Below are positions 1-11,660 of a stretch of DNA of 64,000 nt, one piece after another; the stretch's first letter is position 1, and the number at the start of each line of letters is the position of its first letter. A program made the position numbers and the translations under genes. A model generated the notes under the pieces. That model searched no databases, was not told the origin of the DNA, and was given only the letters and a program-made list of their open reading frames with translations. Origin of the DNA: Leptodactylus fallax (Eukaryota > Chordata > Amphibia > Anura > Leptodactylidae); NCBI GenBank assembly GCA_947044405.1, contig CAMRHE010000011.1:7670501-7734500 (forward strand). Direction: 5' to 3'.

Positions 1-475
1 TGCTGGAACCTGGGAGGAAGGGGAAGGATGGAGACAGTGAGCCCTGATGCTAGGCTCACCCCATTTCCCTACCTGCTTGCCATGACTAACCCAGTGGCAG
101 TGGACAACTGGTCTACAGTCCCTTCCTAACAAAAAGAACGAGAGGTCAAACTAGCCAAGGGGTCGGAACCAGACGGAAAACTAGGTACAAAATCGAAATC
201 CAGAAGAATAGTCAAGAGGTCAAAGCAAAGGTCAGAATACAGAATATCCTAGAAAAAGGCAATACGTTAGCACGCTCTAAAGAGTCTAATAGCAAACACT
301 AAGGTGTGAGTTAGAAAACTATATATAAGATGTCAGGAATCCGCCCCAGGCTTGATTGGAAAGGAAGGATGTAAATCACATAAGCAAGGCTGAGGTTAAC
401 TGTTTGAGGAGCAGAGGGAAACAAACAGTGGAAGAGATGGGTGTGGTGGAGGATGATTAGCAGAGGTGAAGGGAT
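1..475. other. Unassigned flank before the first PLE
   Basis: I see no coding region, RNA gene or recognisable repeat end here. The sequence is purine-rich on the plus strand. It could be a degraded retroelement LTR or untranslated region, but no terminal motif supports that. Confidence 0.4.
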
Positions 476-483
476 AGAGCTGA

Positions 484-2244
484 CAAAGGGGGCGCAATAG
501 TCATAATGAACACCTCAGACTATATCCAGGAAGCAAACAGGCAACTGTCAAATCCCATCCATTACTCCAAACTTGGAAGTGATCCCACAGAGGCCTATAT
601 GAAAGAACTAAAGAGTATGATCAAGAAGTTTCCAATCCAGATCCAGAATCAGGTAAAAGGTCTTATCCCACAAGATCCCAGACCGGGCTGCTTCTATATG
701 CTCCCAAAGATACACAAAGATGGCAATCCTGGGAGGCCTATCATTTCTGGCATTGGGACACTGACAGAAAACATCTCAGGTTGGGTGGAAAATCTCCTAA
801 AACCCCTTGTCAGGGATACTCCAAGCTATATCCAGGACACCACTGACCTTCTTAACAAACTGAATGCCCTGGGCCCTCTACCTGAGGGTACCATTTTGGC
901 CACCATGGATGTGGAATCCCTGTATACCAACATTCCCCACAAGGATGGAGTTGCAGCATGTCGGGTACACCTGGCAAAACAAAACCTCCCAACAGAACCA
1001 GTAACGCAGCTCATACAATTCATCCTTAGCCACAACCATTTTACCTTTGGAGAGGATCTATATCTACAGCGAATGGGAACTTCAATGGGGACCAGATGTG
1101 CACCCCAATATGCAAATCTCTTTATGGCAGAAATGGAAGGAACATATTTATCAACATGCGCCACCAAACCTATGATGATATCCTTGTCATCTGGACTGCA
1201 GGTGAGGAGGCCCTACTTCAATTCCATAATGACTTCAATGACTTTCACCCGACCTTCAACCTTAAACTTAGCTATTCAGGGAGTGAAATTCACTTTCTGG
1301 ATACCACAATATACATTAAAGACCACCGGCTACTCACATCAATATACCACAAACCCACAGACAGAACGGCCTACCTGAGAAACGACATCTTCCACCCCAA
1401 GCACACTAGACAATCTATACTCTACAGCCAGGCTATACGATACAATCGTATTTGCTCCGACAAAATAGACCTGGACAAGCACCTCCTGGATCTGAGGATG
1501 AAATTTCTCAGATTGGGATACAAACCAAAAGTAACAGACAACCAATTAAACAAAGCGGCAGCCATTAACAGAGACAGTCTGCTCACATATAGAGAGACCC
1601 AGAAAGATGCCCGAGTGCCCCTAGTAGTCACCTACAACCCACAGCTGGAGATCCTACGAAGGATTGCCAAGGAGCTCCAACCTGTGCTACATAGGGACAA
1701 CAGACTCAAGGACATATTTCCAGTCCCCCCTCTCCTTTCCTTTCGACAACCACCAAACCTGAGGCGTATTATCGTCCGGAGTGCCCTGAAGGCCCCAACT
1801 GAAAATGGCACCTCACCTTGCCTACATAAAAGGTGCATGACCTGCAAGCACATCCACACCACTGACAGTGTACCTATCCCACAGTCACAACAGGTGCACA
1901 GAATTAGGGGGACATTTTCCTGCAGGTCTTCCAATGTGGTGTACCTCATAATGTGTGTGCAATGTCCCACCACAGGCCTCTATGTGGGGGAAACAGGGCA
2001 GAGACTCAGTCAACGAATGAACTCACACAGATCCAATATTAATAACAGCAGAACCGATCTCCCAGTGGCCGCACATTTCTCCGGAGAAAACCACTCTATT
2101 GAAGATTTGCGGGTTGTGGTTTTAATGGGACATTTTAAGACGCAGGAGAAAAGGAAAGAATCAGAGTACAAATTTATGCAAAAATTTCAAACTCTGCAAT
2201 TTGGACTTAATATTCATGCCAGCTTCATGTCACACAATGTATGA
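484..2244 (+). pseudogene. PLE reverse transcriptase plus GIY-YIG endonuclease, frameshifted
   Basis: The reading frame enters from upstream (residues reading DKGGAIVIM just before the Met at 506) and runs in frame 2 to about 1155. It then continues in frame 1 to the stop after 2241. Frame 2 carries RT motifs: YMLPKIHK, GRPIISG, TMDVESLYTNIP and GTSMGTRCAPQYAN. Frame 1 carries the catalytic YDDI at 1171-1182 and then a linker with a cysteine cluster (CLHKRCMTC). The GIY-YIG domain has VVYLI, GLYVGET, an arginine helix and a conserved SHR motif. One indel between about 1140 and 1165 separates the two halves, so the copy cannot make a full protein as it stands. PLE RTs copy element RNA at a nick made by the endonuclease; this role is family knowledge. 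Confidence 0.85.
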
Positions 2245-2510
2245 ACCATGAACTGAACTCAATATTCATGCCAGCTTCAAATCACACTATGTATGAACTG
2301 TGAGGGACACAAATCACCTCCTGATAGCAAACAGATAACAGCAAGAATTACTGATCCCTCCGTCACGCCCCACAAGTTTCCAGACTGTTTTTTTGACCTG
2401 TTGTAAATAACTTCTCTACTTAGATTGCATTTTTTTTAAGGACTCTAAAATGCTTTGAAAACCATGTGTATAAAAATCTGTGAATTTTCAGTTCTTGTAT
2501 CACACCATGT

Positions 2511-2540
2511 CTGATGAAGGGAGCTAGTACTCCTGAAAGC
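2511..2540 (+). ncRNA. Hammerhead-like core in the PLE 3' tail
   Basis: CTGATGA at 2511-2517 is followed by a short hairpin (AGGGAG/CTCCT with one bulge) and GAAA at 2535-2538, then the palindrome AAGCTT. This matches the order CUGANGA, stem II, GAAA, stem III of a hammerhead. Stem I pairing is weak, so activity is doubtful. PLEs are known to carry hammerhead motifs. Confidence 0.45.
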
Positions 2541-2607
2541 TTACTTATAAATATACTCAGTTAGCCTCTAAAAGGTATCGCCTGATTTCTTCACTCTTCC
2601 AGAGCTG

Positions 2608-3814
2608 TGCTCAGACAGAGTACAACATGAAACTGAAAAGCATAAAGTCATAGCCAGACATACCTTCCACGCTGCACCCTACGACTGGAGGATAGCGCAG
2701 AAGTCTGAACAGGTACGGAAGTTACAGTGGTATAGTGAGATGTACTTAAGATTTCCCCACCAGGGAGGTGCCAATGTATTAATCAGGGAAGGGTTGACCA
2801 TGGATAAAGAGGAAATTACAAATGTATCTCTAGTTGAAAGTGTATCAGTAAAAGTTATGTGGAAGAGGATAGCGCTAACAGGGGAAGCATTGAGTTGATT
2901 ATGCAGTGCAGTACAGAATCTTGGAAGAGAGTAGCTGGTATGTGGGTAGTCACACTATATCACCATATGTCCCAAAGCTGAATACCACAGGTATATTTTG
3001 AAAGTGAGTAAAGAGCACTACAAAGTACTGGAATTACCTTGATTACAATTTTCCTGCTGACAGACTCACTTTAAAATAGTGTGTATTATAGGGGCCCTAT
3101 AATTTTCACTCCTAATAGTTGTCCATATTTCATAGAAATGTTAATTATTCAATAAATGTTTAAGTGTATACTAGAGGAAATCTTTGAACTAAAGCAGTGA
3201 TGCTTATGTAAATTTCTAATCAAGACAAATTAAATCTATCTTTGTACAAGACTCAGATATACAGTAGCGTACAATATATAGAGTTTACAGATGAGTATCT
3301 GTAGTTAAAAGACTAAGAGCATATTCTACCAACTTGTTTAAAGTACATGCTTTCTTCATTACATGACTCCTGTAATTTTTTTCAGAACTAACTTCTTTGA
3401 ATTTGTGTAAATGATGTGTAAAACTTTTATCATAAGAACATAAGGTTCATTTTTTTCATCTGGCTGTCTTAAATAGACTTTTATATTTTTTCATGGGCAG
3501 CGGGATTTCTCACCCACACCATTAATGAAAACAATATAAAACCTGAAAAGCAGAAATCTTTGAAAAAGTAAAAAAAATCTTAAAACATGCAGAGCTCAGC
3601 AGCCAGCTTCATTTACCTTTTCAATTTTAAGTTAAAAGTTCTCCAAAATCCATTATCTGCTATGTTTCTTTTTGTATTAGTATATTTATACAGTTTTGAA
3701 GAAAGCCATAAGGAAATATTAAAAGGAATACAGATTACAGAATGAGAAAAAATACTTGAATACTTTACTGTAGTAAGGTGAAAAGATGTTAGACTAAACA
3801 TTATATTAATAATA
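2608..3814. other. Unassigned AT-rich DNA
   Basis: No coding region or repeat end was recognised. The short open frames here show no domain and no codon pattern. The stretch may be old flanking DNA. Confidence 0.4.
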
Positions 3815-3950
3815 TTAAAGGGGTTTTCTGAGACTTAAATATTGATGGTCTTTTCTTAGGATAGGACATCAATATTTGGAGCATCCATTGTGTACCTTTT
3901 CATTACAAGAACAATCCATTGATTTAAGAGTAAATGTAGTTTATTACTTT
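3815..3950 (+). mobile_element. T2-type MITE fragment
   Basis: The sequence begins TTAAAGGGGTTTTCTGAGAC, matching the TTAAAGG terminus of T2-type amphibian MITEs, where TTAA is the target duplication. It continues with the self-complementary ATCAATATT region typical of these elements. I could not find the opposite end, so it is likely truncated. Confidence 0.45.
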
Positions 3951-4735
3951 TTTATATATAGGAAAATGAATATAAGGTGGTTTTGTAATGTACTTTATTA
4001 GGCTCCTTTCACTGCTGCTCGATTGTTCCATTGTTCTGCTTCATTATAGGAGTCTGCATAAAATCTTGTTATAATGGGGTTCATTGGGCATCAATTCCGG
4101 CATCCATCATTTTGTTGTATGAAAAAGGTATGGTGGTCTTCTCTAATCTCTGCTTCTTGTTCAGCGACAATGATGTGCTGAAATGTGGACGTGACTTCTG
4201 CAATCAATAACTGATTGCCTTCAGTGGTCACGTTAGCCTGTATACCATGTCTTCAATGCAGACCAGGAAGCAGAGAAAGTTGGAGACCATTAAAGCGCAT
4301 ATACTGTAGCAGTAGGGGATTGACTAGATAGATTATGTTTTTTTATTTTAGCACATTACCTGCAGACTGTATTTTTATTTTTTTTTATCAAGGACAAGAC
4401 CTGAAATATGGATCCTGTTTCCTGTTAGTACAAAAAAATCATACTGTAGTCCACCACTACCAAATCTATATGTGGCACTAAATTCAAATGATGGCAGGCT
4501 GATTCATAGTAAAGCTGATACCAGTAATAGTGGTAGTGGCTCTGCTATGACTATTTTTTTTTTACCACTGCCAGCAATGACATCACTGTGTCACAGTACA
4601 GGGATAAATCATAGTGGCACTGCTGCAGCTAATAGCATCTGCGGTATGATACTGTATTTTATCCCACTGCTTTTTTTTTTTTTTTTAAAGATAGAATTGC
4701 TTAAAACCCTAGGATTGGGCTAAAAAAATTTTTGT
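3951..4735. other. Unassigned DNA
   Basis: No supported gene. Several poly-T tracts (for example near 4550 and 4670-4686) and short open frames without homology are present. Confidence 0.4.
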
Positions 4736-4925
4736 TGATATATACACAAAAATGACACAGCACTCCAGCATAATTGAATAAGCAGTAAAGGTGGATTTAT
4801 TTCCCATGCAACGTTTTGGTCCACTAAAATTGGGACCTTTTTCAAGCAAATTCATCAGGTAGTGAATATATTTATATAATCCAAGTGACCAATTAATTAC
4901 ATCAATTAAAATATGCATCCAGTGA
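4736..4925 (-). mobile_element. PLE-type 3' end remnant with a degenerate hammerhead-like fold
   Basis: Read on the minus strand, a GGTCC/GGACC hairpin (about 4812-4840) sits between TTGAAAA (for CUGAUGA) and AAAACGTT (for GAAA plus a palindromic stem III). A 3-bp stem I (TGC/GCA) can form. The same arrangement occurs in the PLE tails of this window. No PLE protein sequence remains. Confidence 0.35.
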
Positions 4926-5239
4926 AAATATAAAAATCAATAATATAAATTTGAAATTGTATCTAGTAAGTTTTCAGTTTTATGCAATATTGCTACCTTT
5001 CTTGATAAGGCTTTTAAAGCGTTTGCTATTAAAAGTATTTTTTACAAATATACTACAAATTTTCTACTGAAGTTATCTGAGGTAAATTTAGTGGAGGTAC
5101 AACAAGTATCATTCAATGTAGTCTCTCTTTATACCTCTATTAATCACACATGAGGCTTGGCTTACCAGCAATTTTTTTTTTCTTTTTGGTGATAAAAATA
5201 CTTTTTACAACCATGGAGGTTGGTGATGGGTGCAAACAT

Positions 5240-5465
5240 GGCACCCACCTACAAAAATATTAGGATTAAGGATGGGTTAAAGTCCACTGGAGTTTGTGTC
5301 CACTGCTTACCATTCATTTTACCTTACATGTCTCTTTCACAAAACTTCATCTCTGTTTACCTTAGAGAGCTAGAAATTGGATAGATATGTTTCCAGGAGC
5401 CCTAAGAGTGTTCTACACTGTTTTAAGCCAATTTTAGGTGTGGTTTGTACCGAACTTGTAGGCAG
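5240..5465 (+). repeat. Interspersed repeat R-A, copy 1 (uninterrupted)
   Basis: This stretch aligns by eye with 19791-23240 and 42481-42984. Shared blocks include CCACTGCTTA, CCTTAGAGAGCTAGAAATTGG, a run near AGAGTGTT and GTTTGTACCGAACTT. It is the only copy without a Tc1-type element in the middle and ends just before the LINE at 5480. I cannot classify the family. It has no coding capacity. Confidence 0.6.
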
Positions 5466-5499
5466 GGTCATTCAGTAGGTACTCATTAAGTCTCCATAT

Positions 5500-6156
5500 G
5501 CCTATTGGTCCGGAGGATGTTGAGGCCTTAATCATACAAAACACGGGGGCATGGGCTGATATTACCTATGCATTAATCTACAATCTGGGAGAGGAGTTTG
5601 TGATGGGCGAAGATTTAATCTATCCTACTATAAGAAGCATGTACCATGGAGAAAAATGTATAATTCTTGTCAACTGGGTGATATAGGTTTGTCCAGAAGA
5701 GAAGTCTAGGAGGTTAAGTGTCAAATTGAAGTTCCCACAAAGAATCAAATATCCATGGCTAATTGATGCCAGGTCTTGCAATACCATTAGAAGCAACTAT
5801 AGGACTTGTTTTGTATTCAGGGCATAGACATTTGCTTTCATATACTATGCCTTCTATGTCACATTTTAAAAATTAATATCTGGTTTCAGGGTCAGAGATG
5901 CTCTCCAAGATACTACAAGGGAAGGATTTGTGAAAATAGTAGGAGACCCTCTTAGTCTTTCCCTCGGGGTTGCTGCTAGGGTTGACAGAATTATAGTAGT
6001 AACTTTTATGATAGATATATGAGAGAAAACTCTCATGGGTCTCTTGGAAGCAAACAATGTGAGCCTTTTTTTATTGTACAAGTATAGAATCTGTGACTGC
6101 TTCTCAGGCATATTAAATCCCTTAACAGTTAGGATAGCAGTAGTTAGGTTCGCCAT
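5500..6156 (-). pseudogene. LINE ORF2 N-terminus: APE-type endonuclease
   Basis: Minus-strand translation starts MANLTTAILTVKGFN at 6156, the usual opening of L1/Tx1 ORF2 (a short strand followed by KGxNxPxKR). A frameshift follows near 6060, after which the other frame reads CFQETH, the catalytic QETH block. Further on DPETRY and FLKCDI match the DPxGRYVFLKC block. Near 5600-5500 VISAHAPV matches the SDHAPV motif that holds the catalytic histidine, here with the Asp changed to Ala. Several in-frame stops (for example in the SRIDYIF block) show it is dead. The enzyme would nick target DNA for target-primed reverse transcription; this is family knowledge. Confidence 0.7.
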
Positions 6157-6699
6157 GCATAGAGTTTTGGTAACAGGGTGGAGTCTCAGAAGTCACACTA
6201 GTAACGAAATCAACAATAGGATGGTAACAACAATAACACAATATAAGAACAAGGGGGACGTTATTGAGGAGACAAAGTAATAAAGACACTTAAGCTGTCA
6301 CAGAGGTCTAAGATAGTGTTATGACACTGTGCATAACACCAGTGTGGACCAAATGGATTTAATGCCCTATTGGGGGGTTATAGAAGGCTCGGCAGTATGC
6401 ATCACCAATGAAGGGAAGAGAGATATATAGAAGCAAGTCGGCTCATAGAAGCCCCAGTTCTATGGCAGAGATGTGTTGGGTAACATAAACTGGGGGTAGA
6501 GAATCCTGGGGGATAGCCTCAAATATAACAGCATTTTCAGAAGTACATATATCTGACCAAATTACCAACATGGCATCAGCAGGATTGTCCCTTCAAGATA
6601 CCAGGGCTGTGTGTGAGGGGTTCTTTTCTGCCAGTAGTGGCTCTTTGTCTATGTTTCTGTTGTTGCGGCTGGGGTGAGTGAAAGTGACAGGAGCTCCCA

Positions 6700-7786
6700 A
6701 GTCTGAAGAAGAATCAGCCCTGTTAGAACTGAAAGGAGAGGCTTAAGTGCAGCACTGTTTGCATTTTCTCTTCCTTCAATGCATAATAATGTATGCGCCA
6801 AATCACATCAGAAGGTTTGGCTGGATCTACATTTCTCACTCTTAGTTAATAACAATGCCAATAGAGCCTGTATTTCTAGATGACTTTTTAAAGTTTGCAC
6901 CGCCTCATCTGTTGGTGGAAGATTGTGGGTTATTTATCAGCCATTTGCACTGGCTGGGGTTGACTATGGAATAGGGCTCTGGTGCAGTTCTGCTTTAAGA
7001 TAACCTTGGGGTTATCATCAAGATCAGAGTTTGAGTCATCCTCTATGGGCCATTCTGGTGTGCATGCAAGTGTTTTTAACATAGATGGGCCTGGGCGCAT
7101 AACAGTTTTTTGTTTTTTTTTGTTTGGTGGACTAGCCAGTGTCCAGGTCTCTACATACCACTTTTACTGTGATACAAAGTGGGAGGTAATGTGATCAGAG
7201 GAATCTCCCAAGGCTAGTCTCTCTCACTATGCATCTCAATTAGAGGGAGCTGTTGTAGAGATGAAGGTGCCATTTTAGCTTGCTGGTGTTCCGGCAATTC
7301 TTCTTCAGCTGAAGATGGAGCAGAAGAACCTGATGAAACGGCATGAGATGGGCGGATGATAGGTAGGTCACATTTGGCCTGGGGCTCTTCTGGTGGATCA
7401 TGTGTCTTGATTCCCTACTGGACCTGTAGCCCTCAGTGAGGAGGATGGTGCAGATATATTTGTAGTGTCCCAAGGCGGGGAAGATGATAGGGGAATCTCA
7501 GGACCAGACTCACTATCAGAGGACTGCTTCATGTATGGAAGTGGTTGGAAGAAAATATAAATGGTCACTTCTGTGGCCGGGGGTCTGAGAAGACCTTTAG
7601 AAACTCCCCGCACCAAGTTTTTCCCATTGTAGGTAGTATATTACCCCTGATTTTTAAGCACTTAGGACAGAGCTTGCTCTTAGTGAGTCTGCTCTCCAGC
7701 ATGTCAAGTTGGATTATGTTGATATATGGTTGCTTCTTTCCATGATACAACTTTATTTGTATGCTACAGCTTTCATTTGTAATCAC
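6700..7786 (-). pseudogene. LINE ORF1-like remnant
   Basis: The minus-strand frames upstream of ORF2 read as a broken ORF1. The N-terminal part (7786-7565) has a KLCPKC pair of cysteines. The middle is Ser/Pro/Glu-rich (7616-7240). Near 6841-6747 the residues NVDPAKPSDVIWRIHYYA resemble the conserved PRDVIxRxHxYxxKExI block of L1-type ORF1 RNA-binding domains. Position directly upstream of ORF2 supports the call. Many stops and frame changes are present. The C-terminal block is the stronger evidence; the cysteine motif alone would not be enough. Confidence 0.5.
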
Positions 7787-7790
7787 AGAC

Positions 7791-8065
7791 AGTGATGTCT
7801 GGAAGTTTTCCTGAGACCATGCAGTGATTTCATTACCAATCCATGCCTGTTTTTAATGCAGTACCTCCTGTGGTCCAGTAGATCATGAGCATCTATAGCT
7901 ATATTATAGTAAGTTTTTTTTCTAGATTCTTGGAATCTTTTGTACTGTACTGTAATGTTCTGTGGATGATGGGATAGCTAAAGGCTCATGGGCCCTGGTG
8001 CAAAAGCTGAACTTATGCCCCCTGACTAAACACTGCTGTTTTTGACACTAATAAGTTAATTTTCT
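7791..8065. other. Unassigned DNA
   Basis: No gene or repeat boundary was recognised between the LINE remnant and the first copy of the short duplicated repeat. Confidence 0.3.
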
Positions 8066-8180
8066 CCAGTGGAAGCCTGTATATCATAAATCCTCTTTCC
8101 GGCCTCATGGGTAATACATTGATGAATCATAGACTGCCAGCCATCAAAGGAAATCATAAAGGAAATCAAATTAGTTTAAC
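8066..8180 (+). repeat. Short dispersed repeat, copy 1
   Basis: This stretch aligns by eye with 8958-9090. Shared words include TCTCC, ATATCATAAAT/GTATCATAAAT, CCATCAAAGRAAATCA and GAGATCAAA/GGAAATCAAA. The two copies are diverged and about 890 bp apart. Family unknown. Confidence 0.4.
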
Positions 8181-8957
8181 CAGCCTTAGTGTGGTGAAGT
8201 TGACCAGTGGGCACCCCTGACTTATGAGCCCTGTCCATCTGCAACCTAAGTGATCCCTATAGTTATGCCAGTGCTTATGGGCCTAGGTGCGACTGCACCC
8301 TCTGCAACTCCTCAAGTTATGCTTCTGCCCCAGGCAGAATTGGTTACATGTGTACCATATTCGTAAATCATAAATTGACATCATTTTGGACTGCAGGTAT
8401 AGGAAAGTCTGCTGGTGGTTAACATGTGGCATGTACACCCCATGTGAATGTAGTCTTAAATTAATGTGGCTACAGATTGCAAACAGTGGTTTTCTGATGC
8501 AAAAGAAAAAGTCCTATCCTACATTTGTACCACAATGTTGTAATGCATAACATAGGCAACACAGAATTGGCACAAAACTTTAATAGACGATACATGAAAT
8601 AACGGTGTTATGTGGGGAGAAATAAAGCATATAAGAGTATTTCCTGCACTGGCTTACTAATATATAAACAGGTTCCCCAAAGCCCAATGATTACATTTGT
8701 AGCGTGCAGCTGGGGAGGTCAGGCACAGGTGCATAAGTAAAGAATGCAAAAGCTTTGTTTTGGCTTCCTCACAACCATCGGCATTTTAGAAGCAATTCCA
8801 TTTTCCTTTTCTTCTCTTCCCAGCATTCCCATCCCCAGTAAGCACCCCCCCCCACATAGGAATCCTGTTGTCCTTTTTGCCACAGACTCTCCCACAAAAT
8901 ATCTCCTTGACTATATCCTGCTGATGAACTACATATTTAATATTGAAAGGGTTCATT
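8181..8957. other. Unassigned DNA between short repeats
   Basis: No supported gene. The open frame at 8744-9040 overlaps the second repeat copy and shows no domain. Confidence 0.35.
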
Positions 8958-9090
8958 TTCTCCTTTCCAGCAGTAGAAGGCTGTGTATCATAAATTTCCT
9001 CACTCCAGCTCATCAGAGGGCAGAGGTCATAAGGTTATAATCCATAGAATGTCATCCATCAAAGAAAATCAGAAAAGAGATCAAAAACGT
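8958..9090 (+). repeat. Short dispersed repeat, copy 2
   Basis: Partner of 8066-8180, in the same orientation, with shared words TATCATAAAT and CCATCAAAG. No terminal inverted repeat or duplication was found. Confidence 0.4.
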
Positions 9091-10476
9091 TTATCTGCGG
9101 AAAAATAAAATTTACTGATGCATTCCCAGCATTGGATAACTTTTTTTTTTTAATATATATATGCCTGATTAGAACATTGGCAGAGCGAAGCAGGTTGCTG
9201 GAAGTTTGTGCACTGCATCCCCTGCTGCTACTCCGCCTCTCTGTGTGTCAAACTCCACACTACTTCTGATGCAGATCCATATAATAGAGCAGAATTGGTC
9301 ATGTGACCGAGAGTTGTAGCATTATCAGGGGAATGAAACTTCGGCCACTGGCATAACTATGGGGGCCACAGTGGTCGTAGCTAATGTGGCTCACAGATCA
9401 CCCTCAATGGCATAAGTTCTATAATACACTCTGTATATTTCATGTAATGTATTTGGCAATGTGACTGTCCAGTTTTTATTAATTGTTTTTTTTTTTTTAA
9501 CTTTTGTACATGGTTGTGTTGTGTCATTTTGTGGTATTTCTAATTTTTATGTGACACAACTTTGGTTATAAGCACTTTTTATAGGTTTATTCCTTTTTTG
9601 ACCATTTGTATTACATATATAAAAATGTAAACAGTTGTGTGTCCCATTTTTATAAAAACATTTTTATAATACACTGTATTATGCTTGTCAGGGTTGACAG
9701 AGAATTCACACTATGATACTAGATTTAACAAAACTGTACCGGTAATTTTTCTGAGGTGGTGAATGATTGTATTGTTAAATAAACTACTTGGATTTATTGG
9801 AATTCACTTATCCTTTTATTTTGCTACAAGAATGTAGAAGCCTTTTCTCAGAACACAAATTTGATATTGGGTGTGAATAGACAAAAAAACAAACATAAAA
9901 TAAAAACAAAATATTATTTTTAGAGTATTGTGCAAAGGCAGGCAAAAAGCAAGTTTTTATTATTTCTGCATATTACAATTTCTGTTCTTTTAGCAGATTC
10001 CATTCCTTCCTCTATTCTTTTGACACTAGATGGCACTGCATATGACTTTTATGCTCAGGAAGAACTAAAAGATTATTACATTAAAGTTAAATGCTTGTTA
10101 AAGTGAATTTGTGGCAAATTTTTTGAATTGTTGTACTGTATGTCTAAATTCTGACTCTCTTCTTTTCGCTCTCTCCTCTCTCTTCCATTTAATTGTAACA
10201 CCTATTTCTTCTACTGTATTATTGTAACATGATAGAATCAATGTCCTTTGACATTTGACTGTAGCAAAATATTATTTCAGAATTACTGATAGATAATTTG
10301 AGATAATCTTTAAGCATTTGTAGTTTGCTGTTATGTTTCTTTCTCTAGAGCAGTTGAATAACAAGCATGCATGTTGCTGATGTTATTGCATGACACTACC
10401 ATTTCCAGGAAAGCTGTTTTGGCAGATGTACATAAAATAAAAGTACTGTATGTGTAAACTAAAAGTGAAGTATTCT
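9091..10476. other. Unassigned AT-rich DNA
   Basis: Contains poly-T tracts near 9130-9150 and 9485-9500 and a short hAT-like word (CACTGGCATAACTATGGGG, near 9350) that may be a transposon end. Nothing else is supported. Confidence 0.4.
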
Positions 10477-10803
10477 AAAAACCTTATTCAGGTCCACTCT
10501 CAAGTAGGCTTCATCCCCACCAGGGAAGCATGTGATAATATGCTGAAAACGTATTTCGCTATTCATCACGCCAAGCACCTCAATCAGACATTACCTGTCA
10601 CTTGACACCGTAAAAGCAATCGATAGAGTGGACTGGGTATTCCTGGAGGCTGCTTTGCTTTAGATTGACCTCGGACAGACCATAATGACCCATGTTAAAG
10701 CTCTATACCATGCACTACAGGCATAGATTAGAGTCAGTTGCATACTCCAGTCACTTCATAGTGCATAACAGCACTACGAAGGATTGCCAAGGAGCTCCAA
10801 CCT

Positions 10804-11364
10804 GTGCTACATAGGGACAACAGACTCAAGGACATATTTCCAGTCCCCTCTCTCCTCTCCTTTCGACAACCACCAAACCTGAGGTGCATTATCGTCCGGA
10901 GTGCCCTGAAGGCCCCAACTGAAAATGTCACCTCACCTTGCCTACATAAAAGGTGCATGACCTGCAAGCACATCCACACCGCTGACAGTGTACCTATCCC
11001 ACAGTCACAACAGGTGCACAGAATTAGGGGGACATTTTCCTGCAGGTCTTCCAATGTGGTGTACCTCATAATGTGTGTGCAATGTCCCACCACAGGCCTC
11101 TATGTGGGGGAAACAGGGAAGAGACTCAGTCAACGAATGAACTCACACAGATCCACCATTAATAACAGCAGAACAGATCTCCCAGTGGCCGCACATTTCT
11201 CCGGAGAAAACCACTCTATTGAAGATTTGCGGGTTGTGGTTTTAATGGGACATTTTAAGACACAGGAGAAAAGGAAAGAAATGGAGTACAAATTTATGCA
11301 AAAATTTCAAACTCTGCAATTTGGACTTAATATTCATGCCAGCTTCATGTCACACTATGTTTGA
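10804..11364 (+). pseudogene. PLE GIY-YIG endonuclease fragment, open frame
   Basis: An uninterrupted frame encodes the C-terminal 186 residues of the PLE protein. A cysteine cluster (CLHKRCMTC, then CRSSN and CVQC) precedes and overlaps the GIY-YIG core: VVYLI near residue 87, GLYVGET near residue 98, an Arg-rich helix (KRLSQRMNSHR) and a downstream AAHFSGENH block. The RT is missing, so this is a truncated copy and not a working gene. The Met at 10804 is internal to the original protein. The domain would nick target DNA; this is known for the family. Confidence 0.8.
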
Positions 11365-11630
11365 ACCATGAACTGAACTCAATATTCATGCCAGCTTCAA
11401 ATCAAACTATGTATGACCTGTGAGGGACACAAATCACTTCCTGATAGCAAACAGATAACAGCAAGAATTACTGATCCCTCCGTCACGCACCACAAGTTTC
11501 CAGACTGTTTTTTTGACCTGTTGTAAATAACTTCTCTACTTAGATTGCAATTTTTTTAAGGACTCTAAAATGCTTTGAAAACCATGTGTATAAAAATCTG
11601 TTAATTTTCAGTTCTTGTATCACACCATGT

Positions 11631-11660
11631 CTGATGAAGGGAGCGAGTACTCCTGAAAGC
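11631..11660 (+). ncRNA. Hammerhead-like core in the PLE 3' tail (copy 2)
   Basis: Same motif as at 2511-2540: CTGATGA at 11631-11637, a bulged short stem, GAAA at 11655-11658 and the palindrome AAGCTT. One base of the loop differs from copy 1. Stem I is weak. Confidence 0.45.

Larger units (their letters stand above)
483..2600 (+). mobile_element. Penelope-like element copy 1, 5'-truncated
   Basis: The element holds a PLE-type reverse transcriptase followed by a GIY-YIG endonuclease and a 3' untranslated tail. The tail is nearly identical to that of the copy at 10775-11759. A 7-bp direct repeat, AGAGCTG, lies at 476-482 and 2601-2607 and is a candidate target duplication. The 3' end stops about 40 bp before the end seen in the copies at 11759 and 42985. 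The N-terminal part of the protein is missing, so the copy is 5'-truncated. Membership of the GIY-YIG (Neptune/Penelope-type) PLEs follows from domain order; the exact clade is inference. Confidence 0.85.
5480..7790 (-). mobile_element. L1/Tx1-type LINE, ORF1 plus ORF2 endonuclease only
   Basis: On the minus strand the order is an ORF1-like region (7786 to about 6700) and then the start of ORF2 with an APE-type endonuclease (6156 to about 5500). The reverse transcriptase and 3' tail are absent. Because LINE copies normally lose the 5' end, this missing 3' half implies a later deletion or rearrangement, with R-A copy 1 now abutting the break. The assignment rests on the protein motifs given in the two gene entries. 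Confidence 0.7.

Noticed and set aside
1632..1973. 113-residue minus-strand open frame, also seen at 10734-11093
   Set aside because: It is the antisense shadow of the PLE endonuclease and recurs only because the PLE recurs.
8744..9040. 98-residue plus-strand open frame
   Set aside because: Overlaps a dispersed repeat; no domain, and an opposite-strand frame is open as well.
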